Shown in pieces: positions 8,002 through 16,569 of a stretch of DNA of 64,000 nucleotides. This stretch comes from Aquimarina sp. MMG016 (GTDB lineage Bacteria > Bacteroidota > Bacteroidia > Flavobacteriales > Flavobacteriaceae): contig NZ_JAGJEA010000011.1 of assembly GCF_018100805.1 (NCBI RefSeq), forward strand, positions 62,001 to 126,000. Reading direction: 5' to 3'. The position numbers and the translations under genes are program-made. Within the stretch, counting starts at the first letter, position 1, and each line of letters starts with the position of its first letter. Below the pieces are notes generated by a model. That model was not told the origin of the DNA and ran no database searches. It saw only the letters and a program-made list of their open reading frames with translations.

Positions 8002-9279
8002 CTATAACGTTTCGACTTCTAGATTGACCTCAACTTTTTCTAATGCTTGTTCCAGGTCCCATATCAAATCTTTAGCGCTCTCTACTCCTACTGATAAACG
8101 TAATAGTTTATCTGTTACATTCATTTGTTGTCTTTGTAATTCATCTACTCCAGCATGTGTCATCGTTTTAGGGTGTTGTGCTAAACTCTCAGTACCTCCT
8201 AAACTTACAGCTAGTTTCATCAGCTTCAAACTATTCAGGAACATAAAAGCTTCCTTTTCACCTCCTACGATATCAAAAGATACCATTGCTCCAGGAGCAG
8301 AACATTGTTTTTGATATGTTTCATAGGCTTCTGTTCCTTCTTCTAATAATCCCAGATAGTATACTTTATCTACTTTAGGATGATTTTCTAAATAATCTGC
8401 AACCACTTGAGCGTTCTGGGTCTGTTGATCCATTCGTATTTTTAATGTTTCTAAACTTCTGAGCATCAACCAAGCCGTATGAGGGCTCACCATATTGCCT
8501 AAAAATGTACGCAAAGTTTTCACTCGCAACATTAACTCTGAATTTCCTAAAACTGCTCCAGCAATTAAATCACTATGCCCACCAATATATTTAGTTGCAG
8601 AATACAATACTAAATCTGCTCCACATTGTAGCGGATGTTGCCATAGTGGTCCCATATAAGTATTATCTACCGCCACTAATGCTTTTCTATCCTCTGTACT
8701 ATACTTTTCGGCCAATAGACTGAATTTTTCAATATCTACAATATCATTAGTTGGATTAGCGGGAGTTTCCAGATAAATCATTGCAAGTTTATCCGCTTTG
8801 CCCGAAGCTTTAATCATCTGCTCTACTTCTTCTATACTTTGATTCGGCATGACTCCAATAGTATCTACACCAATTTTATCCAAAAAATGGTGAATAAAAT
8901 GATCTGTTCCACCATACACAGGGTTACTATATACGAGCAGATCCCCTGGTTTCAAAAATTCTAACAACACGGTACTAATGGCAGACATACCACTCTCAAA
9001 CACTGCACAATCATCTGCTTTATCCCATAGACACAGCCTGTTTTCCAGTATCTCCAGATTAGGGTTATTAATTCTACTATAAATTAGCCCCAATTCTTCT
9101 TTAGGTGATTTTTCACGTAAACCATAAGCCAATTCAAAAAAAGCTTTTCCTTCTTCTGCGGTTTTAAAAACAAATGTTGATGTCTGAAATATTGGACATT
9201 TAATAGCTCCTTCTGACAACTCTGGTTTGTAGCCGTAGGTCATCATCAAACTCTCTGGATTAAAGTCGTGTTTGCTCAT
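8002..9279 (-). CDS. Cystathionine gamma-synthase/lyase-family PLP enzyme
   Basis: 425-residue trans-sulfuration (Cys/Met metabolism) enzyme. The PLP-binding lysine is Lys230 in SATKYIGGHSD; the cofactor-contacting YSR (68-70), SGMSAI (96-101) and VDNTY (204-208) motifs are present. The active-site loop reads VYGGT (121-125), with Gly where classical methionine gamma-lyases carry Cys, so cystathionine synthase/lyase-type chemistry or a divergent lyase is more likely; the exact substrate cannot be told from sequence. The divergent Lrp/AsnC gene 175 bp away is a typical partner and probably its regulator. Soluble, cytoplasmic. Confidence 0.88.
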   Translation of the reverse strand: MSKHDFNPESLMMTYGYKPELSEGAIKCPIFQTSTFVFKTAEEGKAFFELAYGLREKSPKEELGLIYSRINNPNLEILENRLCLWDKADDCAVFESGMSAISTVLLEFLKPGDLLVYSNPVYGGTDHFIHHFLDKIGVDTIGVMPNQSIEEVEQMIKASGKADKLAMIYLETPANPTNDIVDIEKFSLLAEKYSTEDRKALVAVDNTYMGPLWQHPLQCGADLVLYSATKYIGGHSDLIAGAVLGNSELMLRVKTLRTFLGNMVSPHTAWLMLRSLETLKIRMDQQTQNAQVVADYLENHPKVDKVYYLGLLEEGTEAYETYQKQCSAPGAMVSFDIVGGEKEAFMFLNSLKLMKLAVSLGGTESLAQHPKTMTHAGVDELQRQQMNVTDKLLRLSVGVESAKDLIWDLEQALEKVEVNLEVETL

Positions 9280-9414
9280 ATATTAGGTATTATATAATAA
9301 AATAGTTGTTCTTTTTACTCTTTATAAAATTACACCTAAAAGAATTTAAAACCATAATACTGCATAAATTCAGCATAAAAAATAAAATTTATAGATATAT
9401 AAAGAATTAAATTC

Positions 9415-9422
9415 TATTTTTG
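9415..9422 (+). promoter_or_regulatory. -7 element of the Lrp-type regulator promoter
   Basis: TATTTTTG fits TAnnTTTG, 32 nt before the ATG at 9455. The 175-bp divergent gap is very AT-rich, as expected for an Lrp-bound region. No exact -7 match was found for the opposite gene. Confidence 0.5.
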
Positions 9423-9454
9423 ATATGTAGATAATATTCAAACAGAAAAATATT

Positions 9455-9910
9455 ATGGATAAAACTGATCGATCAATACTACTTCTATTACAAAAAAATG
9501 GTAAAATCACTATCAAAGAGATCGCAGAGCGGTTAAACCTAACTACTACTCCAATTTTTGAACGTGTGAAAAAATTGGAAAAAGAAGGATATATAAAATC
9601 TTATAAAGCAATTCTAGATCGTAAAAAAGTTGGGCTTCAATTAATGGCCTTCTGCAATATCACATTAAATCAGCATCAAAAAGATTTTATCAAAAAATTC
9701 GAAAAGGATATTCAGCAGTTTCCTGAAGTGGTAGAATGTTACCATGTAGCTGGAATGTTTGATTACCTCATTAAAATCTATGCTGTAGATATGGAGCAAT
9801 ATCAGGATTTTCTTTCAAATAAATTGGCATCATTAGAAAATATTTCTAAAGTGCAAAGTTCTTTTGTTATGACCGAAGTAAAGGATTTCTCATACCTACC
9901 ACTTTCATAG
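9455..9910 (+). CDS. Lrp/AsnC family transcriptional regulator
   Basis: 151 residues with an N-terminal winged helix-turn-helix (about 2-60: LDRSILLLLQKNGKITIKEIAERL-type start, then TTTPIFERVKKLEKEGYI) and a C-terminal RAM ligand-binding domain (about 66-145, with VVECYHVAGMFDYLIKI). Family members form octamers that sense amino acids. Divergent placement next to the Cys/Met PLP enzyme suggests control of that gene in response to a sulfur amino acid, which is inference from context. Confidence 0.93.
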   Translation: MDKTDRSILLLLQKNGKITIKEIAERLNLTTTPIFERVKKLEKEGYIKSYKAILDRKKVGLQLMAFCNITLNQHQKDFIKKFEKDIQQFPEVVECYHVAGMFDYLIKIYAVDMEQYQDFLSNKLASLENISKVQSSFVMTEVKDFSYLPLS

Positions 9911-10024
9911 AAATTTACATTTAGAGCTAACAAAAGATCCGGAACTCATCATATTCTTTTGTTGACGTCAATAAAAAAGAATGAAAATTAGGACTATTTT
10001 TGAGAAAACTAACTATAATTCAGA

Positions 10025-10642
10025 ATGAATAAAACCACAAAAAACATTTTTAAATATCTTATAGAAATAATTATTGTCGCATTTGGTGTGTTTTTGGGAG
10101 TTTATTTTAGCAACATAAATGAGGCCAGTAAAATAAAATCAGAAAAGAAAAAATCTTTAAGTATAATTGTTAATGAATTAGAATCTAACCAACAATTACT
10201 TGAAAAACATATCAATTATCATGAAGCCATTAAAATCCAAATTGATAGTATATCAATCAATTTAAGTGAAAAAGATAAGTTTTCAAGTTTTACAATAACC
10301 AATAAGTTTAATCACCATAAAATAAAAGGATGGAATGGGTTTCTATTTGCCAGGCTACAAAAGACTGGTTTTGAGGGAGCTAAAATTAGTGGAATTATGA
10401 AAGAATTCGATATTGAATTAATTCAAAAAATATCAAATGTGTATACATATCAAGAAACATATATCGATTTTGGCACATCTGTATTACACAAAGCGTTAGA
10501 AACAAATTCATCAACAAAAGTCGTTGATTTTATAGGAGTAATTAAATTAATGACATCAGACTTACTCGTTTTGGAAAAAGGATTAAATACAAGGTTTAAA
10601 AAAGCGATAACTGAGTTAAAAGCAACACATAGTAAGATGTAA
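10025..10642 (+). CDS. Single-pass membrane protein of unknown function
   Basis: 205 residues. One N-terminal transmembrane helix (about 11-29, IEIIIVAFGVFLGVYFSN) is followed by a basic coiled-coil-prone stretch (KIKSEKKKSLSIIVNELESNQQLLEKH) and a mostly helical soluble domain. The arrangement recalls small flavobacterial DUF6090-like proteins (one helix, then N-E-LESN), but I am not sure of family membership. It is followed after 53 bp by an AraC regulator on the same strand. Confidence 0.7.
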   Translation: MNKTTKNIFKYLIEIIIVAFGVFLGVYFSNINEASKIKSEKKKSLSIIVNELESNQQLLEKHINYHEAIKIQIDSISINLSEKDKFSSFTITNKFNHHKIKGWNGFLFARLQKTGFEGAKISGIMKEFDIELIQKISNVYTYQETYIDFGTSVLHKALETNSSTKVVDFIGVIKLMTSDLLVLEKGLNTRFKKAITELKATHSKM

Positions 10643-10695
10643 AAATATATCAAAACATATTTTACACTTACCGCTTCGTATAGTATAAGAACCAA

Positions 10696-11616
10696 ATGAA
10701 AAACTTCAAAACATTAAAAGAATACTCAGAGGCAACGGGAATACCGCTTGCTAAACACGAGCATTTTGTTGTCAGAAGTTTCCAAGAGAATATGCCTACA
10801 GTGGTTCATAAAATGCCAGCCTTCAGACATGCCTTTTATGCAATTGCATTAAAAATAAATGGAGAAGGTAAAGCCCTAGCCAGTCATTATTCAGAATTTC
10901 CTAATGGCTCTGTTGTTTTTTTTAATTCACCTTTTCAGATTTTATCCTGGGATATTGCTCCCAATTGGGAAGGTTATTATATTTTAATGACTCGCGACTT
11001 TATTGCTCAATCTCATCATTTTAAAGACTTTTTAGAAATATTTCCTTTCTTAAAGATTGATAAGGCAATTCCTTTTCAGGTTGATGAACAAGAGACGAAA
11101 ACATTATTGAACATCTATGAAAAAATAAATCATGAATACCATAGTGACAAGGCTGATAAATTTGATTTCATCACTACCTATGTTCTTCTTCTTTTAAATC
11201 ATGTAAAAAGATACTTTGACCAGGAAGTATCTAAAGAAACTGCCAATCAAATCATCAAAACTGCAGATTTAAAATTATTAAGTCGTTATCAGGAATTAAT
11301 AGAGGTTCATTTTCGAGAAGATAATGAATGGGATTATTCTAAAAACTTGCACTCACCTAGCTTTTATGCCGATATCTTAAACGTACATCCTAATCATCTA
11401 AATGCTATCGTAAAGAACAATTTAGGTATAACCGCGTTACAATATATTCACAAACACCTCTTACATCTAGCAAAGTCATACCTGACTCAGACCAATTTAA
11501 GCATCAAAGAAATAGCTTACCAATTACAGTTTGACTCACCAAATAACTTCAACAATTTTTTTAAAAAACATACCCAAAACACTCCCGGCAGATACAGGAA
11601 GTCTGCTCATATTTGA
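10696..11616 (+). CDS. AraC family transcriptional regulator
   Basis: 306 residues. The N-terminal half (about 1-170) looks like a cupin-type sensing domain. The C-terminal 100 residues hold the two AraC helix-turn-helix motifs, with the second ending in the family pattern SIKEIAYQLQFDSPNNFNNFFKKHTQNTPGRYR. It precedes the NTF2-like and hydrolase genes by 82 bp on the same strand, making it a likely regulator of those two genes. No inducer is evident. Confidence 0.92.
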   Translation: MKNFKTLKEYSEATGIPLAKHEHFVVRSFQENMPTVVHKMPAFRHAFYAIALKINGEGKALASHYSEFPNGSVVFFNSPFQILSWDIAPNWEGYYILMTRDFIAQSHHFKDFLEIFPFLKIDKAIPFQVDEQETKTLLNIYEKINHEYHSDKADKFDFITTYVLLLLNHVKRYFDQEVSKETANQIIKTADLKLLSRYQELIEVHFREDNEWDYSKNLHSPSFYADILNVHPNHLNAIVKNNLGITALQYIHKHLLHLAKSYLTQTNLSIKEIAYQLQFDSPNNFNNFFKKHTQNTPGRYRKSAHI

Positions 11617-11698
11617 AATTCATACTTTTTAGTTTGTTTTCATAAATAAGCTGTGCTGTCTTTGTGCGCATCTTTGTATCAACAAAAAAATAAATGAT

Positions 11699-12190
11699 AT
11701 GAAGAATTTAATCATCGTCTTGTTAAGCCTTTTTACAATCACCTTACACGCACAGCATATGAAAAACACACAAGAATTCATCAACCAGCTTTTTATAGCT
11801 GCAGATCAACACAACTGGCAAATAGTAGAACAATCATTTGCTTCCAGAGTAACTCTTGACTACTCTTCAATGACGGGAACACCTGCTAATGAAGTTAGTC
11901 CTAAACAAATTATAGATAGCTGGAAGGGTATCCTTCCCGGTTTTGATTACACCCACCATCAGGTAAGCAATTTTATTATTGAGCAGAATGATACCAATGC
12001 AAAAATATTCTGTTACGGTACAGCTACTCACTATTTAGAAAATGAGAAAGAAAATTTATGGACCGTAGTCGGTAGCTATGATTTTAACCTAAAAAAGAAA
12101 GAAGAAAAATGGTTAATTACCGAAATGCGGTTCAATTTTAAATATCAATCAGGAAATATAGCATTGTCACAATTAGCCATTAAAAATTAA
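11699..12190 (+). CDS. Secreted SnoaL/NTF2-like protein
   Basis: 163 residues with a signal peptide (about 1-19, ending LHAQ) and one SnoaL-like cone-shaped domain: TQEFINQLFIAADQHNW, then LDYSS, PKQIIDSWKGILPGFDYTHHQVSNF and the final SYDF-L---EKWLITEMRFNFKYQSGN strands. Such domains bind small hydrophobic ligands or act as isomerases. Export to the periplasm is less common for this fold. It is 18 bp upstream of the alpha/beta hydrolase and probably co-transcribed with it. Confidence 0.82.
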   Translation: MKNLIIVLLSLFTITLHAQHMKNTQEFINQLFIAADQHNWQIVEQSFASRVTLDYSSMTGTPANEVSPKQIIDSWKGILPGFDYTHHQVSNFIIEQNDTNAKIFCYGTATHYLENEKENLWTVVGSYDFNLKKKEEKWLITEMRFNFKYQSGNIALSQLAIKN

Positions 12191-12208
12191 ACACCTAAAA
12201 AATACATT

Positions 12209-13102
12209 ATGAAAAAAGTAAAATTTCAAAGTAACGGTTCAGAACTTGTAGGAGACCTTTATTTACCTGCTAATTATGAAGAGGGAAAGCAATATCCGGC
12301 GATTCCTATATTAGGGCCTATGACCTATGCAAAAGAACAAGCGCCAACCGAATATGCTAAAAGATTTGCAGAAAGAGGTTATATAGCATTAGCTTTTGAC
12401 CCACGTTATCGCGGAGAGAGTGCGGGTACACCAAGAGAACTAGAAGACCCAATTGCTAAAGTCGAAGATGCAAAAGCTGCAGCTAGATATCTGGCTTCTC
12501 TTGCTATGGTTAATGATAAGCAAATTGTTGGATTTGCGTTATGTCAGGGCAGCTCAGAAATGCTAAGAGCAGTATCAGAAGATAACATATTCAAGGGATT
12601 AGTAACAGTTGCAGGACACTACCGAGACCGACAAGGTGATATTCAATGGATGGGAACAGAAGAAGCATTAGAAGAAAGGATTGCAGCTGGTAAAGTAGCC
12701 CTTAATACCTTTAAGCAAACAGGAGAAGTCATTAATGTCCCTGCAGTAGATCAAACCAGAATGGATGTTGGTATGCCGGGAAAATTTGTGTGGGATTGGT
12801 ATCACAGCTGGTCTGATAATGGAGTATGGGTAAATAATTATCCAAAAATGAGTGATGCATTGCTTTTTGATTATGAATCATTAACTGCAGCCCAAAAATT
12901 AGATAAGCCCTATTTGATGATTCATAGTGATCATAGTTTTTTACCTGATGCGGCTAAAAGACAATTTGAAGCGGTACCAGCGACCATGAAAAAATTACAA
13001 TGGGAAGGAGAAACAGGTCACCTACAATACTACGACGATCCAGAAGTTTTAGACAGAACTGCTGATCAAGCTATTGAATGGTATAATGCTATCTTTAAAT
13101 AA
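12209..13102 (+). CDS. Alpha/beta hydrolase (dienelactone hydrolase / YcjY-like)
   Basis: 297 residues, cytoplasmic. An oxyanion-side segment ILGPMTYAKEQ and the DPRYRGES region are typical of YcjY-like hydrolases. The nucleophile elbow reads FALCQGSS with Cys112 in the catalytic position, as in dienelactone hydrolase, although the usual first Gly is Ala. Candidate acid and base are Asp in MIHSDHSFLPD and His in ETGHLQYYDDPEV. The neighbour SnoaL-like protein and the AraC gene suggest an inducible small-molecule pathway. The true substrate is unknown. Confidence 0.85.
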   Translation: MKKVKFQSNGSELVGDLYLPANYEEGKQYPAIPILGPMTYAKEQAPTEYAKRFAERGYIALAFDPRYRGESAGTPRELEDPIAKVEDAKAAARYLASLAMVNDKQIVGFALCQGSSEMLRAVSEDNIFKGLVTVAGHYRDRQGDIQWMGTEEALEERIAAGKVALNTFKQTGEVINVPAVDQTRMDVGMPGKFVWDWYHSWSDNGVWVNNYPKMSDALLFDYESLTAAQKLDKPYLMIHSDHSFLPDAAKRQFEAVPATMKKLQWEGETGHLQYYDDPEVLDRTADQAIEWYNAIFK

Positions 13103-13121
13103 TTTAGAATATAAAATATTG

Positions 13122-13165
13122 TACATAAAGTGATGCAGGAACTAAATCCTACATCACTTTATGTA
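13122..13165 (+). terminator. Large hairpin after the hydrolase gene
   Basis: A perfect 14-bp stem (TACATAAAGTGATG, 13122-13135, with its complement at 13152-13165) is extended inward, past one mismatch, by AGGA/TCCT. It starts 19 bp past the stop codon. There is no T run after it, so it may act as an mRNA 3'-end stabiliser rather than a classic terminator. Confidence 0.55.
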
Positions 13166-13218
13166 ATTATAAAATCATAAAATACAAGACACAACATCTT
13201 ATATACTTAATCGCTACG

Positions 13219-13239
13219 GAATTTCCTCAGGAGAAATTC
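13219..13239 (+). promoter_or_regulatory. Palindrome upstream of the Nudix-SDR pair
   Basis: GAATTTC (13219-13225) and GAAATTC (13233-13239) form a perfect 7-bp inverted repeat with a 7-nt centre, 90 bp before the Nudix start. A second small hairpin (ACAGC-AGAAA-GCTGT) follows around 13265-13280. It could be an operator or a leader structure; no known motif matches. Confidence 0.3.
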
Positions 13240-13329
13240 ATTTGAATTAATTAACTTGCCAATACAGCAGAAAGCTGTAACTGATTTTCGGTAATTAATC
13301 ATACATAAAAGGTTTTATAATAACAAAGT

Positions 13330-13911
13330 ATGAATGATAGAATCAAAATACTCAAAACAGAATTATTATCTGATAATTGGTATACCCTAAATAAAGTCAC
13401 ATATAATTATCAAAAAAAAGATGGTCAATGGGAAACCCATTCCAGAGAAGCATATGATCGGGGAAATGGGGCCACAATACTTTTATATAATACTAAGAAT
13501 AAGAAAGTCATACTTACTAATCAATTTAGACTGCCAACCTATGTAAATGGAAACCCAACTGGGATGCTAATTGAGTCCTTTGCCGGATTATTAGATAAAG
13601 ATAATGCCCAGGATTGCATAAGAAAAGAAACAGAAGAGGAAACAGGGTATAAAGTATCCAAAGTTAAAAAGATTTTTGAATCTTATATGTCTCCCGGTTC
13701 GGTAACAGAAATTGTATATTTTTTTGTAGCTGAATATGATAAAGAAATGAAAGTAAGCCAGGGAGGAGGATTAGCAGAAGAACAAGAAAACATAGAAGTA
13801 ATCGAATTAGATTTTGACAAGGCGTTTAATATGATCTATACAGGGGAAATTAAAGATGGAAAAACGATAATGCTATTACAATACGCAAAAATTCATAATC
13901 TTATAACTTAA
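13330..13911 (+). CDS. nudK: Nudix hydrolase, NudK-like (GDP-mannose pyrophosphatase)
   Basis: 193 residues, close in plan to E. coli NudK, which cleaves GDP-mannose to GMP and mannose-1-phosphate. The Nudix box lies at about 86-108 (GLLDKDN then CIRKETEEETGY), giving the metal-binding glutamates; the usual Glu after GLLDxD is Asn here. Other NudK hallmarks are QFRLPTYVNGN, SPGSVTEIVYFFVAEY, GGGLAEEQE and TGEIKDGKT. It is followed after 14 bp by an SDR gene, so the two are likely co-transcribed. Confidence 0.88.
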   Translation: MNDRIKILKTELLSDNWYTLNKVTYNYQKKDGQWETHSREAYDRGNGATILLYNTKNKKVILTNQFRLPTYVNGNPTGMLIESFAGLLDKDNAQDCIRKETEEETGYKVSKVKKIFESYMSPGSVTEIVYFFVAEYDKEMKVSQGGGLAEEQENIEVIELDFDKAFNMIYTGEIKDGKTIMLLQYAKIHNLIT

Positions 13912-13925
13912 AATCTTTAGAATCC

Positions 13926-14654
13926 ATGAATATAAAAGATGCAAAAGTACTCATCACGGGAGGAAACTCCGGAATAGGTAAAGCTACTGCCAAACTTTTA
14001 AAAGAAAAAGGAGCTCAGGTGGTCATCTCCGGAAGAAACAAAGATACACTTCAGCAAACCGCACAAGAATTAGGAATTGATTATATACAAGCAGATGTAA
14101 CAGAAGAACTCCAGGTGCAACAAATGGTAAAAGAGGCCAAAAACAAAATGGGAGGTCTAAATACTTTGGTAAATAATGCCGGATATGGTTATATCTCCAG
14201 GCTTATTGATATTGAAGCGGATAGGTTTACTGATCAGTTTAAAACCAATATCCTAGGAGCAACATTATGTGCTAAAGAATCTGCTAAGCATTTTATAGAT
14301 CAAGAATATGGTAATATTATTAACATCGGTTCTACCTCTTCTCTCAAAGGATCTCCCACTGCCTCTCCTTATGTAGCTACCAAATTTGCTTTACGCGGAA
14401 TGACAGAAAGCTGGAGAAATGAATTACGCCCTCATAATATCCGAGTAATGCAGGTAAATCCTAGTGAAGTAATGACCAGCTTTGCAGATAATCGTGTAGA
14501 TCAAAATGTTGAAAAAAAACAATACACTGAAGCTGAACAACAAACCAAACTAAGAGGAGAGGAAATTGCACATACCATTTCCAGTCTTTTAGAGATGGAT
14601 GATCGTGGTTTCATTACTGAAGCTACCGTATATGCTACTAATCCAAAGGTATAA
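13926..14654 (+). CDS. Short-chain dehydrogenase/reductase
   Basis: 242 residues of a classical SDR. The cofactor motif TGGNSGIG is at 11-18, NNAG at 83-86, catalytic Ser136 lies in NIGSTSS, and Tyr149 and Lys153 lie in YVATK. An Arg after the second strand (SGRNKD) points to NADP(H). It is similar to 3-oxoacyl-ACP-reductase-like enzymes, but the substrate is not determinable. It is second gene of the Nudix operon. The 21-bp tandem array starts just past its stop codon. Confidence 0.93.
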   Translation: MNIKDAKVLITGGNSGIGKATAKLLKEKGAQVVISGRNKDTLQQTAQELGIDYIQADVTEELQVQQMVKEAKNKMGGLNTLVNNAGYGYISRLIDIEADRFTDQFKTNILGATLCAKESAKHFIDQEYGNIINIGSTSSLKGSPTASPYVATKFALRGMTESWRNELRPHNIRVMQVNPSEVMTSFADNRVDQNVEKKQYTEAEQQTKLRGEEIAHTISSLLEMDDRGFITEATVYATNPKV

Positions 14655-14668
14655 ATAAGACAACATTA

Positions 14669-15068
14669 CTAAAAACCTTCCTTTTGACCAAAAAAGACAT
14701 TCCGTTTGGTCAAAAAGACGTTCTGTTTAGATAAAAAGACGTTCCGTTTAGATAAAAAGACGTTCCGTTTGGCCAAAAAGACGTTCCGTTTGGCCAAAAA
14801 GACGTTCTGTTTAGCTACAAAGACATAAGTTTTAGCCTGGAGAGCTAAATTTTTAGTAATCAGCACTATATTTTTAAGAAAGATGAATAAAAGTTTTAGT
14901 CGATGGAGCTAAACACTTCGTTAAAAAGACGCAACACATCGTCTATATAACCAAAAACATAGTCTGCATAGCTATACGTTAAGCATCGGAGATTAAAATT
15001 TTAGTTTTCGAAATTAAACGTTTAAGCAGGATGACTAAAGTTTTGGTAAGCAAAGCTAAAATTATTCT
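14669..15068. repeat. 21-bp-period tandem array between convergent genes
   Basis: About 400 bp fill the gap between the convergent SDR and MFS genes. Six to seven near-identical units lie at 14690-14837, each AAAAAGACGTTCCG plus TTTGGCC, TTTAGAT or TTTAGCT, nearly all exactly 21 bp. Towards the MFS gene the period of 21 persists through about eleven diverged units (roughly AAANNTTTAGT...AGCT) to about 15068. There are no spacers, so it is not a CRISPR array. A minus-strand frame stays open across the core only because 21 is a multiple of three. Confidence 0.9.
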
Positions 15069-15080
15069 GTGCTATATGTT

Positions 15081-16427
15081 CTAAACTACCTGTGCTTCAG
15101 AAGTAGGTTTTGATATAGGTTTTTGTGTTTTAAAATAATTCCAAAATATTAATACAAATATCAAAATAAATATCCCGGATCCGATCATAAATACTTTGAC
15201 ACCAATACTCTCAAACAAAATACCCCCCAACACTAGTCCAAAGATACTGGCAAAACTACCCATACTGTTTCCGTATCCCTGTATGGCTCCTTGCATCTGA
15301 TGATTTCCTGTCTTGGACAACAAGGATAAAAAACTGGGCCACATTAACCCATTCCCCAGAGAAAGTAATGTAATCGCTATATACAACATAACGATATCCG
15401 AAAAAGACAATAAATAAAAGCTTGTAGATAGAAAAACAGCACCTATAGCGATATAAAAAATATTAGAAATCTTACCAGAAAGATAGGATAATAAAGGTCC
15501 CTGTACTACAATCATAATTACACTAGAATATGCTAAAAAAATACCCAGGTCTATTGATGACCAATTCAATATTGTAGATGCATAAATCGGAAGCCCTGCA
15601 TAAAACAGACTGAATGCCAAAAAAGTCAAAAAGTATATCCCAAATAATAATGGAACGCCTTTTTGTCTTAAAACTTTTACTAACGAATTATCATTTTCTT
15701 CTGCTGTCAGGTCATCTGTATAACAATCTTTATGTTCTACCTGAAAAAAACGTCTGAATGATTTTACATTAAGCCCACCAGTATCTACAACACAAGGGTT
15801 ACTTTCCGGTAATCTACGCACAATTACAAAAATAGCAATCAATGAGATCATAGCGGCTAACATTATTGGTAATGATTCTCCTAAAAAAGTTGAGGCTAGA
15901 ATACCTGCTACGGCAGGTCCTAGTACAAACCCTAAACTAGTGGATGCGCCCATCAATCCAAAATTCTTATCGCGATCTTCATCGGTAGAAACATCAGAAA
16001 GATAAGCGTTTGCGACTGAGACATTACCTCCGGTAAATCCGTCAAAAATTCGAGCAACAAAAAGCAAAACTAATGGTAATGTCATTATATAATTACCTGT
16101 TAATTCAGTATTTGATGACCATAATGTGATTTTGGGGAGCAGTAAAGCAACCAAAAACAAAGCCCAAGCAAGAAACGTTCCCGCTTGACTAATTACCAAC
16201 ACCTTTTTCCTACCAATTCGATCAGAAAGTCTACCGAGAATAGGGGCTCCTATAAATTGAAAAAAAGGATATGTGGCACCCAATATTCCATAAATAAAGC
16301 CATTACCTCCTAAATCGGTAACTATAAATATTAGGATGGGGATTACAATACTATACCCTAAAATCCCTATAAAATTAACCAGTAAAATTGGAAAAATGCT
16401 CTTGGTGAAGAAATTAAAAACACGCAT
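15081..16427 (-). CDS. MFS drug/metabolite exporter, Tet-like
   Basis: About 448 residues with 12 predicted membrane helices. The loop between helices 2 and 3 carries motif A of the major facilitator superfamily (GRLSDRIGRKKV), and helix 5 has GFVLGPAVAG, as in drug/H+ antiporters of the tetracycline-resistance type. The central cytoplasmic loop has several Cys and acidic residues. ATG at 16427 (MRVFNFFTKS) is chosen over a TTG at 16469. The exported compound is unknown. The 142-bp gap to holA shows no clear signal. Confidence 0.9.
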   Translation of the reverse strand: MRVFNFFTKSIFPILLVNFIGILGYSIVIPILIFIVTDLGGNGFIYGILGATYPFFQFIGAPILGRLSDRIGRKKVLVISQAGTFLAWALFLVALLLPKITLWSSNTELTGNYIMTLPLVLLFVARIFDGFTGGNVSVANAYLSDVSTDEDRDKNFGLMGASTSLGFVLGPAVAGILASTFLGESLPIMLAAMISLIAIFVIVRRLPESNPCVVDTGGLNVKSFRRFFQVEHKDCYTDDLTAEENDNSLVKVLRQKGVPLLFGIYFLTFLAFSLFYAGLPIYASTILNWSSIDLGIFLAYSSVIMIVVQGPLLSYLSGKISNIFYIAIGAVFLSTSFYLLSFSDIVMLYIAITLLSLGNGLMWPSFLSLLSKTGNHQMQGAIQGYGNSMGSFASIFGLVLGGILFESIGVKVFMIGSGIFILIFVLIFWNYFKTQKPISKPTSEAQVV

Positions 16428-16569
16428 CCCTAAATTTAAGGTTGATGTCCTTAAACCAATGTTAAACAATTATTAATAAAAAATATAATTCTGCTACTTT
16501 ATATCATTTAAGATGTACTGCATCTTCACCCCTTGGAGTTAAGTATGCTCAAACCATATCGTTATTGAT

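Noticed and set aside
14669..14866. Minus-strand 65-codon frame with a seven-residue repeat (NVFLAKR-type)
   Set aside because: The frame is open only because the underlying DNA repeats every 21 bp. It has no promoter, and the period continues past its end in DNA where the frame is not kept.
14690..15068. CRISPR array
   Set aside because: Units follow each other directly with no unique spacers, are only 21 bp, and no cas gene is present.
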